Made by a program: the position numbers and the translations under genes. This document shows, in pieces, positions 9,059-18,329 of a DNA stretch of 64,000 nt; the stretch's first letter is position 1; each line of letters opens with the position of its first letter. The notes under the pieces were generated by a model, which was not told the origin of the DNA, searched no databases, and was given only the letters and a program-made list of their open reading frames with translations. This DNA is from Pollutibacter soli. Its GTDB lineage: Bacteria; Bacteroidota; Bacteroidia; Chitinophagales; Chitinophagaceae. The DNA lies in the NCBI GenBank assembly GCA_029269725.1, contig JARJHS010000008.1:124001-188000 (forward strand), written 5' to 3'.

Positions 9059-9871
9059 TTATTTTTCCAGGTTTTTCAGGCGGTCTTCAGCCTCTGCTAT
9101 TTTATCATCAAGACCGAGTGTTTTCTTATAAAATTCGATGGCTTCCTCTTTTTTATCCATGGCCTCATAAGTCTTGCCGGTCCAGAAATAGGCATCTGCG
9201 TTGGTATTAGAAACAGTTCTTGCCTTTTCAAATATTTTCAAGGCTTCTGCATATCGCTTCTGATTGTATAAAAGAATTCCCTTTTCCAGGTAGGCATCGA
9301 TGAACGTGTAATCGTATATGATACATTCATCATAAGCCGCCAGCGCTTTTTGAATTTGCCCGATATTACTGTAATAAAGACCTCGCAGGTACATGGCGTT
9401 GGTTTTCATCCGGGGATCGGGTGATTTTTCCATAAAGGATGCTATACCCAATGCTGAATCATTTTTCATGTCAGCATAGATGAACCCTACTTCTAAAAGC
9501 AGATCCGGTTGAGCCGGCTGTGCATTAAGCGAAGCCCTCAAGGTCGACAAAGCTGAAGCTGTGTCACCAATACTAAGGTAAAGAGAAGCTTTCCGATTGT
9601 ACCAAAGTGCATTCGTACTGTCCACCGTCAGCAACGAATCATACATATCGATCGCTTTTTCAGCTTTCCCGGCATTTTCATAAGCGTCTGCAAGTTCAAG
9701 CCTGATCAAGGGTGAATCCGGGTAGGATGAGACTTCCTTTTCAAGATGGGCGATATTTTGCGAAGTGCTGTCGGCAGGTACGACCTTGTTCTCGGTGTTT
9801 CCGCAGGAAAAAAAACCAGGAAACAAAAATGAGGTTAGCAACCATTTGCTGTATTTCCGGATGTATATCAA
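9059..9871 (-). CDS. tetratricopeptide-repeat lipoprotein
   Basis: A lipoprotein of about 270 residues made of at least five TPR units after residue 40 (for example SPLIRLELADAYENAGKAEK, NALWYNRKASLYLSIGDTAS, YLEKGILLYNQKRYAEALKI, YFWTGKTYEAMDKKEEAIEF). The lipobox is FFSC. The open frame extends to an ATG at 9958, but that would overlap the start of the divergent PD40 gene and place 29 extra residues before the signal sequence. I prefer TTG 9871, which gives a 23-residue lipoprotein signal; the start is not certain. TPR lipoproteins serve as scaffolds in envelope complexes, and no specific partner is visible here. Confidence 0.85.
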   Translation of the reverse strand: MIYIRKYSKWLLTSFLFPGFFSCGNTENKVVPADSTSQNIAHLEKEVSSYPDSPLIRLELADAYENAGKAEKAIDMYDSLLTVDSTNALWYNRKASLYLSIGDTASALSTLRASLNAQPAQPDLLLEVGFIYADMKNDSALGIASFMEKSPDPRMKTNAMYLRGLYYSNIGQIQKALAAYDECIIYDYTFIDAYLEKGILLYNQKRYAEALKIFEKARTVSNTNADAYFWTGKTYEAMDKKEEAIEFYKKTLGLDDKIAEAEDRLKNLEK

Positions 9872-9956
9872 AATAAATCTCTGTTTAAACTGTGACAATT
9901 TTCTGACAAAGTCAAGGCTATTGCCTGATAACTTCGCGGCAAAATTAACCTTTCCC

Positions 9957-11075
9957 ATGTCAGGTGCAAAAAGTCGCTTTCTGATTTTAACAGTAGCCGC
10001 AATCGTATCCGTAGCAATATTTTCAACTGCATTCAGGCCTGGCGCCGCAAGCGAAACCCATGTAAAAGCTGATACATTGCAATACCCTGAAGAAACTCAT
10101 TTTAAAAATATACAGCAGCTCACATTTGGCGGTGATAATGCGGAAGCTTATTTCAGTTTTGATGGAAAATGGTTGATTTTTCAGAAAACAAGTGCAAAGG
10201 AGGGTATCCCCTGTGATCAGATATATATAGGAAAAGTACCTGTAAAAGATGATGACAAGTTTATTCCGAAATTGGTGAGTACGGGTTTAGGTAGAACGAC
10301 CTGCGGGGCTTTTTTGAAAGATGGAAAACATATTGTTTATGCTTCAACCCATCTTGGTTCAGTTGATTGTCCTCCGGTGCCGGACCGTTCAAAATACGGC
10401 AACAGGTATATCTGGCCGGTATATGAAAGTTTTGACATATTCAAAGCCGATCTGACCGGAAAGATTGTAAAGCAACTGACCAAAACCAAAGGGTATGACG
10501 CAGAAGCCACCATTTCACCTGATGGAAAGAAGATGATTTTTACGTCTGCCCGTGATGGTGATCTTGATCTTTATGTAATGGATCTTGCTTCAGAAAAAGT
10601 AACACGCATTACAAACACGTTGGGTTATGATGGTGGCGCCTGGTTTTCTCCTGACGGGAAAAAAATCATCTGGCGTGCATCAAGACCATCGACCCCGGAA
10701 GAAGTTTCTGAGTACAAGGCTTTGCTCGCTGAAAACCTGGTTGCGCCTACACGCATGGAGGTATTTGTTGCCAATGCAGATGGATCCGAAGTGCAGCAGG
10801 TGAGTAAATTCGGCCAGGCCAACTGGGCTCCGGCGTTTATGCCTGATAGTAAGAATATTATTTTTTCTTCTAACCACGAATACAAAAGAGGCTTTCCATT
10901 CAATCTGTATATTATGGATGCCACAGGTGGTAATCTTACTAAAATCAGCCGCGACAAAGGATTTGATGCTTTTCCTATGTTCAGTCCGGATGGTAAGAAA
11001 ATCGTTTTCTGCAGCAACAGGAATAACGGAGGAACGAGAGATACGAATATTTTTATTGCGGACTGGGAGAAATAA
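9957..11075 (+). CDS. TolB/PD40-type beta-propeller protein, secreted
   Basis: A 372-residue exported protein with a signal or anchor helix (about 7-24) and repeated PD40/TolB blades: GDNAEAYFSFDGKWLIFQ, YDAEATISPDGKKMIFTSAR, YDGGAWFSPDGKKIIWRAS, WAPAFMPDSKNIIFSSN and FDAFPMFSPDGKKIVFCSN. The recurrent SPDGKKI core defines the family. Such propellers bind partner proteins or pass peptides; no catalytic domain is present. The frame is open back to 9765, but ATG 9957 is the first start that gives a signal sequence. The ATG overlaps the extreme 5' end of the opposite-strand frame. A GC-rich heptad array follows directly after the stop codon. Confidence 0.85.
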   Translation: MSGAKSRFLILTVAAIVSVAIFSTAFRPGAASETHVKADTLQYPEETHFKNIQQLTFGGDNAEAYFSFDGKWLIFQKTSAKEGIPCDQIYIGKVPVKDDDKFIPKLVSTGLGRTTCGAFLKDGKHIVYASTHLGSVDCPPVPDRSKYGNRYIWPVYESFDIFKADLTGKIVKQLTKTKGYDAEATISPDGKKMIFTSARDGDLDLYVMDLASEKVTRITNTLGYDGGAWFSPDGKKIIWRASRPSTPEEVSEYKALLAENLVAPTRMEVFVANADGSEVQQVSKFGQANWAPAFMPDSKNIIFSSNHEYKRGFPFNLYIMDATGGNLTKISRDKGFDAFPMFSPDGKKIVFCSNRNNGGTRDTNIFIADWEK

Positions 11076-11144
11076 GGCCGAAGGCCGAGAGGCGAGTTGA
11101 CTCAGGCAGGAGATGGGAGGCAGGAGAATTAGGCGGTAGGGTAT
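11076..11144. repeat. heptad array, GGCAGGA family
   Basis: It starts on the base after the PD40 stop codon. Units include GGCCGAA, GGCCGAG, AGGCGAG, TTGACTC, AGGCAGG, AGATGGG, AGGCAGG, AGAATTA and GGCGGTA. It forms an inverted pair with the array at 11351-11405. Confidence 0.65.
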
Positions 11145-11350
11145 AGTGACAAGCATGCCCCGGTAATAGGCTCCCGCATATTCGAAAGTTGTTGTCCATA
11201 TCTATATAGTTAAGTTTACGTGTAGCTTCCATATTGCTTGACCATCTGCCTTATACGGTTTGTACGCGGAAGAATTATAAAAAAAATTGTCATAAACTTT
11301 CGTTGATTCAATTCTGCAGAACTTTTTAAAGTTCAGGCTGTATACTAAGA
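11145..11350. other. non-coding island between paired heptad arrays
   Basis: About 200 bp without a supported gene. A 63-codon frame on the minus strand (11202-11393) runs through it and into the array; it has no start context or family resemblance, so I do not call it. Confidence 0.5.
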
Positions 11351-11405
11351 ACTTACCACTGACTCTCCTGCCTCCGTTCTCCTTACTCCCCACTTTTCAT
11401 TACTT
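11351..11405. repeat. heptad array, TCCTGCC family
   Basis: CT-rich units with ACT or CCT in seven-base phase (TGACTCT, CCTGCCT, CCGTTCT, CCTTACT, CCCCACT). It lies just before the start of the membrane protein at 11427 and is an inverted counterpart of the array at 11076-11144. Confidence 0.6.
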
Positions 11406-11426
11406 TCGCGAGCAAAAGCTCCACAT

Positions 11427-11897
11427 ATGCAAACAGGTCTGGTTCATCTGCATAATTTTCTACGTTGGGTAATCATTATTCTATTGCTCGTTTCCATTTT
11501 CAAAAGCTATGCTGCATGGAAATCAGGTCGCAGCTTCACAGCTGGCGATAAACGTTTGTGGTTGTTTACAATGATTTCTGCTCACGTCACTTTGTTACTG
11601 GGCATTGCGCAATTGCTGGTGGGCCGTTTCGGCATACTGACCACCAGGGTTCCGGAAGGTGTGTCTGTGATGAAAGACAAGTTCTTTCGTTTTTTCTGGG
11701 TGGAACATCCGGTGCTGATGCTGATCGCAATTGTATTGATCACTATCGGCCGCGGACAGTCGAAAAAAGCAATACCGGATACTGTAAAATTCAAAAAAGC
11801 ATTCTTGTTTTTTCTTATTGCGCTGATCGTTATTTTCCTTGCTGTTCCCTGGCCATTCAGAGTGGAAATTGGAAGGCCTTTGTTTCCGGGAATGTGA
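11427..11897 (+). CDS. small four-helix integral membrane protein, function unknown
   Basis: A 156-residue protein with four hydrophobic segments (about 13-30, 46-68, 92-108, 122-142). Conserved-looking polar features are HLHNFLRW at residues 7-14, ISAHVTLLLG, FWVEHP and a C-terminal WPFRVEIGRPLFPGM. The histidines in or near helices 1, 2 and 3 resemble those of small haem-binding membrane proteins, but I cannot assign cytochrome b. It is the length expected for a family common in Bacteroidota. It stands alone: a heptad array lies on each side, and a 38-bp perfect palindrome follows it. Convergent with the amidohydrolase gene. Confidence 0.75.
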   Translation: MQTGLVHLHNFLRWVIIILLLVSIFKSYAAWKSGRSFTAGDKRLWLFTMISAHVTLLLGIAQLLVGRFGILTTRVPEGVSVMKDKFFRFFWVEHPVLMLIAIVLITIGRGQSKKAIPDTVKFKKAFLFFLIALIVIFLAVPWPFRVEIGRPLFPGM

Positions 11898-11903
11898 GGA
11901 GGA

Positions 11904-11945
11904 AGTTGTTAGTTGTTAGTTCTTAGTTCTTAATTGTGAGTGATA
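11904..11945. repeat. heptad array, AGTTCTT family (left member of inverted pair)
   Basis: Units AGTTGTT, AGTTGTT, AGTTCTT, AGTTCTT, AATTGTG, AGTGATA begin six bases after the stop codon of the membrane protein. The reverse complement of the core matches the array at 12073-12115. Confidence 0.75.
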
Positions 11946-11984
11946 GGATGTGCGGATGAATAGCATTCAGTACCGCAAAAACAT

Positions 11985-12022
11985 AAAAGAACTGCCGGTG
12001 AAATTTCACCGGCAGTTCTTTT
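11985..12022. terminator. 38-bp perfect palindrome, bidirectional terminator
   Basis: A 19-base arm, AAAAGAACTGCCGGTGAAA, is followed without spacer by its exact complement, giving a GC-rich stem with A and T runs at the ends. It lies midway between convergent genes and between two inverted heptad arrays, and would terminate both. Confidence 0.85.
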
Positions 12023-12072
12023 ACAATATCAATTTAAAAATCCACGGCAATTGCTCAGGTTCACTACGTCCT

Positions 12073-12115
12073 AAGAACTAAGAACTAAGAACTGAGAACT
12101 AAGAACTATGAACTA
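12073..12115. repeat. heptad array, AAGAACT family (right member of inverted pair)
   Basis: Six units (AAGAACT three times, GAGAACT, AAGAACT, ATGAACT). Read on the minus strand it begins with the TAG stop of the amidohydrolase gene, and TAG or CAG then recurs every seven bases. Confidence 0.8.
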
Positions 12116-15100
12116 TTCCTTCACCGCTGTTGTTGCTGGCGGTGGGTTTTTCTTCCATACCCCATCATCGAGTTTTCTCGCAGCAGGATATACTTCATCA
12201 AGTGTTGCCCCATCATACAATCTTCCGTTTTTTACCACCCATTTAATGGTGTTGGTATTACGGATATTTTCCAGAGGATTTTTATCCATGATGACCACGT
12301 CCGCCAGTTTGCCTGCCTCAAGAGAACCGAGTTCCTTATCTAGACCAAGCGCAGTGGCACCTAGAATAGTAGCCACCTTCAACGCATCGTGAGTACTCAT
12401 TCCACCGCTGGCTACACTCCATACTTCCCAATGATAGCCGAGACCCTGCAACTGACCATGGCTTCCGATACCAGCCAGACCGCCCTGGCTGACAATCGAT
12501 TTAATTCCCTGCGCATGTTTAGGGAACACATGATCTTCAGGAGTGAACCAACCTCCAAGTCCACCAGCGCGGCGTCTTGCTTTTGCAGACAATTCTTCAT
12601 ACGGAGTAAAGTGATTCAGTTTCTCATCTTTCAGCGGGCTCTCTTCTGTATAGTAATAGTTCTCAGCCCATGGTCCGCCATAAGCAACAAGCAAGGTAGG
12701 TGTTACTGCCATCTTTGATTCAGCGATGGTTTTTGTGACATCGGTATACAGCGGGAAGATGGGAATGGAATGCTCATGACCAGGATAGCCATCAAACATC
12801 TGGGTCATGTTCAGCTTGTAATCAAGACCACCTTCAGTAGTTGGCATCAGGCCCTGCTCTTTTGCGGCCATGATCACCCATTGCCTTGCCTGGCGGTTTC
12901 CTACCAGGTACATTTTAATATAATGCGTGTTGTAATATTTGCTGTATTGTTTCAACACATTTCTGGTTTGTTCGAGCGAACTCAGGTTATACATCCAGAA
13001 TCCTACACCAGGTCCTGTACTGTAAATACGCGGACCTACAGTTACTCCGGCATCTACCATATCAGCATAGGTGAGTACATCAGTTGTCGCTGTCTGAGGG
13101 TCACGTGTGGTGGTAACTCCATAGGCCAGGTTCGCTGCATAAATCCAGGGCTGCGTTTTATGCAATCCCCAGTATGGCCACATGTGGGAGTGGGTATCGA
13201 CAAATCCCGGTGTCACTGTTTTCCCCGTACAGTCGATCACTTTGGCGTTAGCCGGCACCGTTAGTGTACCTGTTTTGCCTACTGCTTTTATCCTGTTGTT
13301 TACTATCAGCACATCTCCACCTTCAATGATTTCATCTCCTTTCATAGTGACTACTCTTGCATTTTTCAGAAGGATGGTACCGTTTGGCATGTCTTTCTGA
13401 TAATAGACTTTTACCTGCACTTCGTCAGCTTCATATTTGGGATTTTTCAGTTTCGCTTCAGCAATACTGTCTTTACGTGCTTTCGCCGTATCGAGTTTCG
13501 CTGCCGCTTTCAATGAGTCTGTTCTTTTTTTGAACAATGAATCTGCGAGCTTTTTAGCATCCGGTCCTGCTTTGGTGAGCGCTTCAACGCTGTCTGCTTT
13601 TCGTTTTTCTTCTACTTTACGGAAAGCCTTAACCGAATCCTCAAAGAAATCAGCTCTTGCTATATCATATACCCAATGACCATTACCCAATGACCAGTGT
13701 ACTTTCTTCCCATTGGCTTCCCACGCAGGAAAATCTCCGCCGATCTCAGTCAGTTGCCTGGAAGGGAAATTGGCAGATTTTGCATCGGCCACATTGATAT
13801 TCACAACTTTTCCAGGGGATGGTACAGTAACGACATAGATATTATTGTTTACCTGTGCCAATGCATAGTTTCCTTCCGGGGCCATCAGAATTATTCCTGC
13901 CGCGCTCGGCGTATTCTGCGGTTCTCTCATACTCGCACTTTCAGGAAGCATACAATAGTTCAACGGATCTTTGGTCATCGTGTAACGACCCATCACGTAC
14001 TGAAACCCGTTGTTGTGTGAATCTTCTCCATCGGCAACAGATCCATAAGTAGTGATACCGGTTACATTCACATACGTTTTTTCATCTGTACCGTCCCACC
14101 GCATAGAGATCAGACTACCTGCGCCCGTATTGAGCCAGACTTTAGAGGAATCTTTTGTAAAATGGATATTGCCTCTGTTGCCGGCCATGTCAATAGTAGT
14201 AATTGCTCCACCAGATGCAGGTATCCATGCAATCTCGCCTTCAGCACCGCTGTAGAAAGGATCTTCTGCATCCTTGAACAATCTCTTCGGGGCCTTAAAA
14301 AATGCGATCCTGTTGTTATAACTCCATGCCGGCTGAACATAGAATGCAGATTCAGTAGTAAGTTTAGTTACGGTTCCTTTGCCTGCGGAATTGTATTTAT
14401 AAAGGTTTCCACCCTCTTTTTCATCCCAGGTAACGAAAACGATCTGTGTACCATCGGGGCTCCATGCCGGCATCGCTTCTGTAAAATCGTTTGTAGAAAC
14501 ACGTTTGGGAGTTCCGTTGGGATAATCCATCACATATAAACGATTCAGTACAGTGAAAGCGAGTTTCTTACCATCCGGAGAAGGAACCGCATCGCGGATC
14601 TGCTGCGCGAGCGCATGCGATGTGTCTTTCACTTCGTAATTGAAATAAAGACGTGGGCCGAGCTCCAGGCGAACATTTGCATCAAAAGGAATTTCGGATG
14701 CAGCACTACCGTCAACGGGTAGCCGCCAGATTTTCCCACCATAAGATGCGATCAGCACTTTGCTGTCAGGAGTAAATGACATGCCGGGAAGCACACCCTG
14801 TGGTGCAATAGATTCCTGTTCGTCGCGCTGTACCGGGTAAGCCAGCCATTTTTCTTCACCGGATTTGATATCCCGGATGATCAGTCCTGTTTTATCCTGG
14901 TAACGACTTCCATAAACGAGCCACTTGCCATCAGGGGAAAGTGTTGGTGTAAATGCGGAACCGTACCTGCTGGTAATGGTATTGAGTCTTCCTTTTTTAC
15001 GATCGTAAACACCGATCTCGTATTGGGGAAGCAACGCATTATAGTTCCATGAACCGAAGCGCTGACTGTAATACACGAAATTGCCATCGGCACTCATCGC

Positions 15101-15724
15101 AGGGTCGATGGTTTTCATTCCCGCTGGTTGGTCGTTCAGCTGTATGCCACCCCCGCCATCTTTGTGGAACATCCATAATTTCGGAATTCTTCTGCCACGT
15201 GAAGCGATGATATAATTTCCATCTGGCGTCCATTCCGCTGAGGGGAATTCGTTGGTACGATCTTTTGTCAGCTGTACAGTATCCTGTTTTTCAGTATCGA
15301 TATACCAGATATTATCTGCACCTGATCTGTCGCTGGTAAACAGAATTCTCTTTCCGTCAGGACTGAAGCGGGGATGCGTTTCGTAGGCAATACCTGTCGT
15401 CACAGGTTTGGCGGTACCACCCTCAATGGGCATGGTATAGATATCTCCCATCAGGTCGAAGGCAATGGTTTTACCATCCGGACTTACATCCACACTCATC
15501 CAGGTTCCTTCTTTTGTATTGAATTTGATTTCCCTGGTGGGTTTAAGAGGAAGGTCCTTAATTGCGGTGAACGCAATACTATCTTTCTTTTTGGTTGTAT
15601 CGTTGAGTGGCGGGGAAAGAGAAAACTGATTTAGTTCCGGGCCTAACGGACGGTTCGAAAATGCATACCAGGATCCGGTTAGAACCAATCCGGTAGTAAG
15701 AAGCTGAAGAAAATTCTTGGTCAT
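12113..15724 (-). CDS. PD40 propeller-amidohydrolase fusion protein
   Basis: A 1203-residue exported protein. A signal sequence (about 1-24) is followed by a tricorn/TolB-like propeller region (about 60-680) with many SPDGK blades (WMSVDVSPDGKTIAFDLMG, THPRFSPDGKRILFTSDR, AMPAWSPDGTQIVFVTWD), a Lys/Ala-rich charged linker (about 690-760), and a C-terminal amidohydrolase domain (about 790-1190). The metal-binding HxH is in GFVDTHSHMWPYWG; later motifs are GYPGHEHS, GGLAGIGSHGQLQG and LGSLEAGKLADVVIMDKNP. Amidohydrolases of this kind cleave C-N bonds (imidazolonepropionase- or dipeptidase-like); a peptide or cyclic amide substrate is only an inference. The stop codon is part of a heptad array. 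Confidence 0.9.
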   Translation of the reverse strand: MTKNFLQLLTTGLVLTGSWYAFSNRPLGPELNQFSLSPPLNDTTKKKDSIAFTAIKDLPLKPTREIKFNTKEGTWMSVDVSPDGKTIAFDLMGDIYTMPIEGGTAKPVTTGIAYETHPRFSPDGKRILFTSDRSGADNIWYIDTEKQDTVQLTKDRTNEFPSAEWTPDGNYIIASRGRRIPKLWMFHKDGGGGIQLNDQPAGMKTIDPAMSADGNFVYYSQRFGSWNYNALLPQYEIGVYDRKKGRLNTITSRYGSAFTPTLSPDGKWLVYGSRYQDKTGLIIRDIKSGEEKWLAYPVQRDEQESIAPQGVLPGMSFTPDSKVLIASYGGKIWRLPVDGSAASEIPFDANVRLELGPRLYFNYEVKDTSHALAQQIRDAVPSPDGKKLAFTVLNRLYVMDYPNGTPKRVSTNDFTEAMPAWSPDGTQIVFVTWDEKEGGNLYKYNSAGKGTVTKLTTESAFYVQPAWSYNNRIAFFKAPKRLFKDAEDPFYSGAEGEIAWIPASGGAITTIDMAGNRGNIHFTKDSSKVWLNTGAGSLISMRWDGTDEKTYVNVTGITTYGSVADGEDSHNNGFQYVMGRYTMTKDPLNYCMLPESASMREPQNTPSAAGIILMAPEGNYALAQVNNNIYVVTVPSPGKVVNINVADAKSANFPSRQLTEIGGDFPAWEANGKKVHWSLGNGHWVYDIARADFFEDSVKAFRKVEEKRKADSVEALTKAGPDAKKLADSLFKKRTDSLKAAAKLDTAKARKDSIAEAKLKNPKYEADEVQVKVYYQKDMPNGTILLKNARVVTMKGDEIIEGGDVLIVNNRIKAVGKTGTLTVPANAKVIDCTGKTVTPGFVDTHSHMWPYWGLHKTQPWIYAANLAYGVTTTRDPQTATTDVLTYADMVDAGVTVGPRIYSTGPGVGFWMYNLSSLEQTRNVLKQYSKYYNTHYIKMYLVGNRQARQWVIMAAKEQGLMPTTEGGLDYKLNMTQMFDGYPGHEHSIPIFPLYTDVTKTIAESKMAVTPTLLVAYGGPWAENYYYTEESPLKDEKLNHFTPYEELSAKARRRAGGLGGWFTPEDHVFPKHAQGIKSIVSQGGLAGIGSHGQLQGLGYHWEVWSVASGGMSTHDALKVATILGATALGLDKELGSLEAGKLADVVIMDKNPLENIRNTNTIKWVVKNGRLYDGATLDEVYPAARKLDDGVWKKNPPPATTAVKE

Positions 15725-15960
15725 GACAGAAGGTTTTGAAAATGGAATTTAGGTAACCCTGACAATAAGCGGTGCAAAGATTTTGAAGAAATCGACTTTA
15801 GAGTTATAAACGGTTTTTATTTTGAAGATTTACCCAGATACCACAGTGATGAGTTGGCGTAAATGCTTTTTAGATTACGATTTAATAACCGGTACTTCAT
15901 CTGAAAAACGGGCAGGAAATTGTATTTTGTGCTGTATTGATTGAAGCATTCTGATATCTT

Positions 15961-18240
15961 ATGGGCAAATACAAGAACCTCATTGTTTATACCACAACGA
16001 TCGTGGGGTTTTCCGCGATTATGTATTTTGTCTTCCGGAAAGGTGTCGCTCTTCAGGCTACACATGCGGTTAAAACACCGGTTGGCGGCGGCAGTTCGTC
16101 CTGGGCTGATTTTATCGATACAATACAGCATAATGTTGCTTACCCGCTGGCGATACTTTTATTGCAGATTCTTGCAATTATCATAGCCGCACGCATATTT
16201 GGATATCTCTTCAAGAAAATAAGGCAACCGTCGGTTATCGGTGAGATTGTTGCAGGTATCGTCCTGGGACCTTCTGTTGTCGGTTTTTTATGGCCTGAGT
16301 TTTCTGCTTTCCTTTTTCCCGCAAAATCACTTCCTAATCTGCAGTTCCTCAGCCAGATCGGTTTGATTCTTTTTATGTTCGTAGTGGGGATGGAGCTCGA
16401 TCTGAATGTAATTAAGAAGAAAGCAAAAGACGCGGTTGTAATCAGTCATGCGAGCATCATCATCCCTTTTGCATTAGGAGTGGTGCTGTCGTATTTTGTA
16501 TATACACAGTTTGCGCCGCAGGGAATTAACTTTCTTTCTTTCGCTTTGTTTATGGGCATTGCTATGAGCATCACTGCATTCCCGGTACTGGCCAGGATTG
16601 TACAGGAACGTGGATTATCAAAAACAAAGCTCGGTGCCATTTCGATTACCTGCGCAGCTACAGATGATATCACTGCCTGGTGTATTCTCGCAGCAGTAAT
16701 CGCCGTTGTGAAAGCAGGTTCCGTATTAAGTGCAGTATACACCATTATTATGGCACTGGCTTATGTAATAATAATGCTGAAAGTTGTACAGCCATTTTTA
16801 AAAAGATATGGAGCTAAATATTCTGACAAGGAATCGTTGAGTAAGCCGGTCGTTGCGGTATTGTTTATCATTATGCTATTATCTGCCTATGTCACTGAAA
16901 TCATCGGTATACATGCTTTGTTCGGAGCGTTTATGGCAGGTGTGATCATGCCTGCTAATGTCAACTTCAGAAATCTTTTTATTGAGAAACTGGAGGATGT
17001 TTCCCTGGTATTGCTGCTTCCATTGTTTTTCGTTTTCACAGGACTGAGAACACAGATTGGACTATTGAACGAGCCATATCTATGGAAAGTCTGCGCTTTG
17101 ATTATTGCAGTTGCTGTTACAGGAAAATTTGTAGGCAGCGCCCTGGCAGCAAAATTTATCGGGCAAAACTGGCGTGATAGTTTGTCGATCGGGGCTTTGA
17201 TGAACACGCGCGGACTGATGGAGCTTGTTGTATTGAATATTGGTTACGATCTTGGTGTACTCAGTCCGGAAATTTTCGCGATGCTCGTGTTGATGGCGCT
17301 GGCTACGACATTTATGACCGGCCCGGCACTTGATCTGATAAACAAGTTCCTGCCTGAAAAGGAAACTCTCACCCCGGAACAAATTCTTACAGAAGCCGGC
17401 AAATACAAAATACTCGTGTCTTTCAGCAGTCCGCAGAAAGGTATTTCACTCATGAAACTTGCATACAGTTTTATAAGAAAAAATCCCGATCAGTCGGGTG
17501 TTACCATGCTTCACCTTTCACCGAGCAATGAATTGAATACTTATAACCTTAAAGAATACGAGAGGGAAAGTCTCGAACCCATAGAAGAGGAAGCAAAAAA
17601 GCTAAATCTTCCGGTAACGACGATGTTCAAACCTTCACTGCAGATCGAAAGTGAAATCACGCAAACAGCAAATGTTGGTCATTTCGATTTATTGCTGATT
17701 GGATTTGGTACAAGCGTGTTTGAAGGAACCCTGCTGGGAAAAATTCTGGGTTTTACTACCAAGATCATCAATCCCGAAAGACTGTATGATACTATCACCG
17801 GTAAAGAGAAATTGTTTGAGCATTCAGCATTTGAAGATCGCATCAAGAATATTGTAAAGGCTTCAAAAATTCCCGTCGGAATCTATATTGATAAGCAAAG
17901 AACAAAATTCAAAAAGGTGATTGTTCCCATATTCTCTATCAGTGATCATTTTTTACTGATCTATGCACAAAAACTCAACAGGAATAACCAGTCTGTCGTA
18001 ACTGTTGTTGATGCAACTGGCGTTATCCGCCAGAATCCTGAGTTCCGCGCTTCTGTTTTCGCGATGGAAGAAGACTCCTCGGGAAAATTCATTTTGCTTG
18101 AGGATAACGATGGACTTCAACATTCATTGATGGATCAGCAGGATCTGATGCTGATCAGTTACGATAACTGGCGCAATGCCGTTGAGCAGGAACAGGAGTG
18201 GTTGGGGAATATTCCTTCGGCGTTGATAATAAAACCGTAG
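15961..18240 (+). CDS. CPA2-family cation:proton antiporter with universal-stress-like tail
   Basis: A 759-residue membrane protein. One N-terminal helix (about 8-27) precedes a Na+/H+ exchanger domain (about 55-445) with about 12 helices. Family motifs are RQPSVIGEIVAGIVLGPSV, LFMFVVGMELDLNVI, AMSITAFPVLARIVQERG, CAATDDITAWCILA (conserved transport Asp pair), ALFGAFMAGVIMP and LMNTRGLMELVVLNIGYDLG. The C-terminal 300 residues are soluble and resemble tandem Usp-like regulatory domains, as in plant CHX and cyanobacterial CPA2 exchangers. It exchanges Na+ or K+ for protons across the inner membrane. It is convergent with the phosphoesterase gene. Its TAG stop is the start of a heptad array. 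Confidence 0.92.
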   Translation: MGKYKNLIVYTTTIVGFSAIMYFVFRKGVALQATHAVKTPVGGGSSSWADFIDTIQHNVAYPLAILLLQILAIIIAARIFGYLFKKIRQPSVIGEIVAGIVLGPSVVGFLWPEFSAFLFPAKSLPNLQFLSQIGLILFMFVVGMELDLNVIKKKAKDAVVISHASIIIPFALGVVLSYFVYTQFAPQGINFLSFALFMGIAMSITAFPVLARIVQERGLSKTKLGAISITCAATDDITAWCILAAVIAVVKAGSVLSAVYTIIMALAYVIIMLKVVQPFLKRYGAKYSDKESLSKPVVAVLFIIMLLSAYVTEIIGIHALFGAFMAGVIMPANVNFRNLFIEKLEDVSLVLLLPLFFVFTGLRTQIGLLNEPYLWKVCALIIAVAVTGKFVGSALAAKFIGQNWRDSLSIGALMNTRGLMELVVLNIGYDLGVLSPEIFAMLVLMALATTFMTGPALDLINKFLPEKETLTPEQILTEAGKYKILVSFSSPQKGISLMKLAYSFIRKNPDQSGVTMLHLSPSNELNTYNLKEYERESLEPIEEEAKKLNLPVTTMFKPSLQIESEITQTANVGHFDLLLIGFGTSVFEGTLLGKILGFTTKIINPERLYDTITGKEKLFEHSAFEDRIKNIVKASKIPVGIYIDKQRTKFKKVIVPIFSISDHFLLIYAQKLNRNNQSVVTVVDATGVIRQNPEFRASVFAMEEDSSGKFILLEDNDGLQHSLMDQQDLMLISYDNWRNAVEQEQEWLGNIPSALIIKP

Positions 18241-18261
18241 TTGTCGGTTGTCTGTTGTCAG
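18238..18261. repeat. heptad array, GTTGTCG family (left member)
   Basis: Units TAGTTGT, CGGTTGT, CTGTTGT, then CAG. The first unit contains the antiporter stop codon. The array at 18808-18824 is its inverted counterpart. Confidence 0.75.
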
Positions 18262-18329
18262 AAAAATACAGTGTCATTTAGTGACATCGACCATCTTCCA
18301 GATGCCATCAGGTTGCCAGATCACGATGA

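Noticed and set aside
11202..11393. 63-codon minus-strand frame between heptad arrays
   Set aside because: It begins in an array, has no ribosome-binding site or recognisable family, and its composition is not protein-like.
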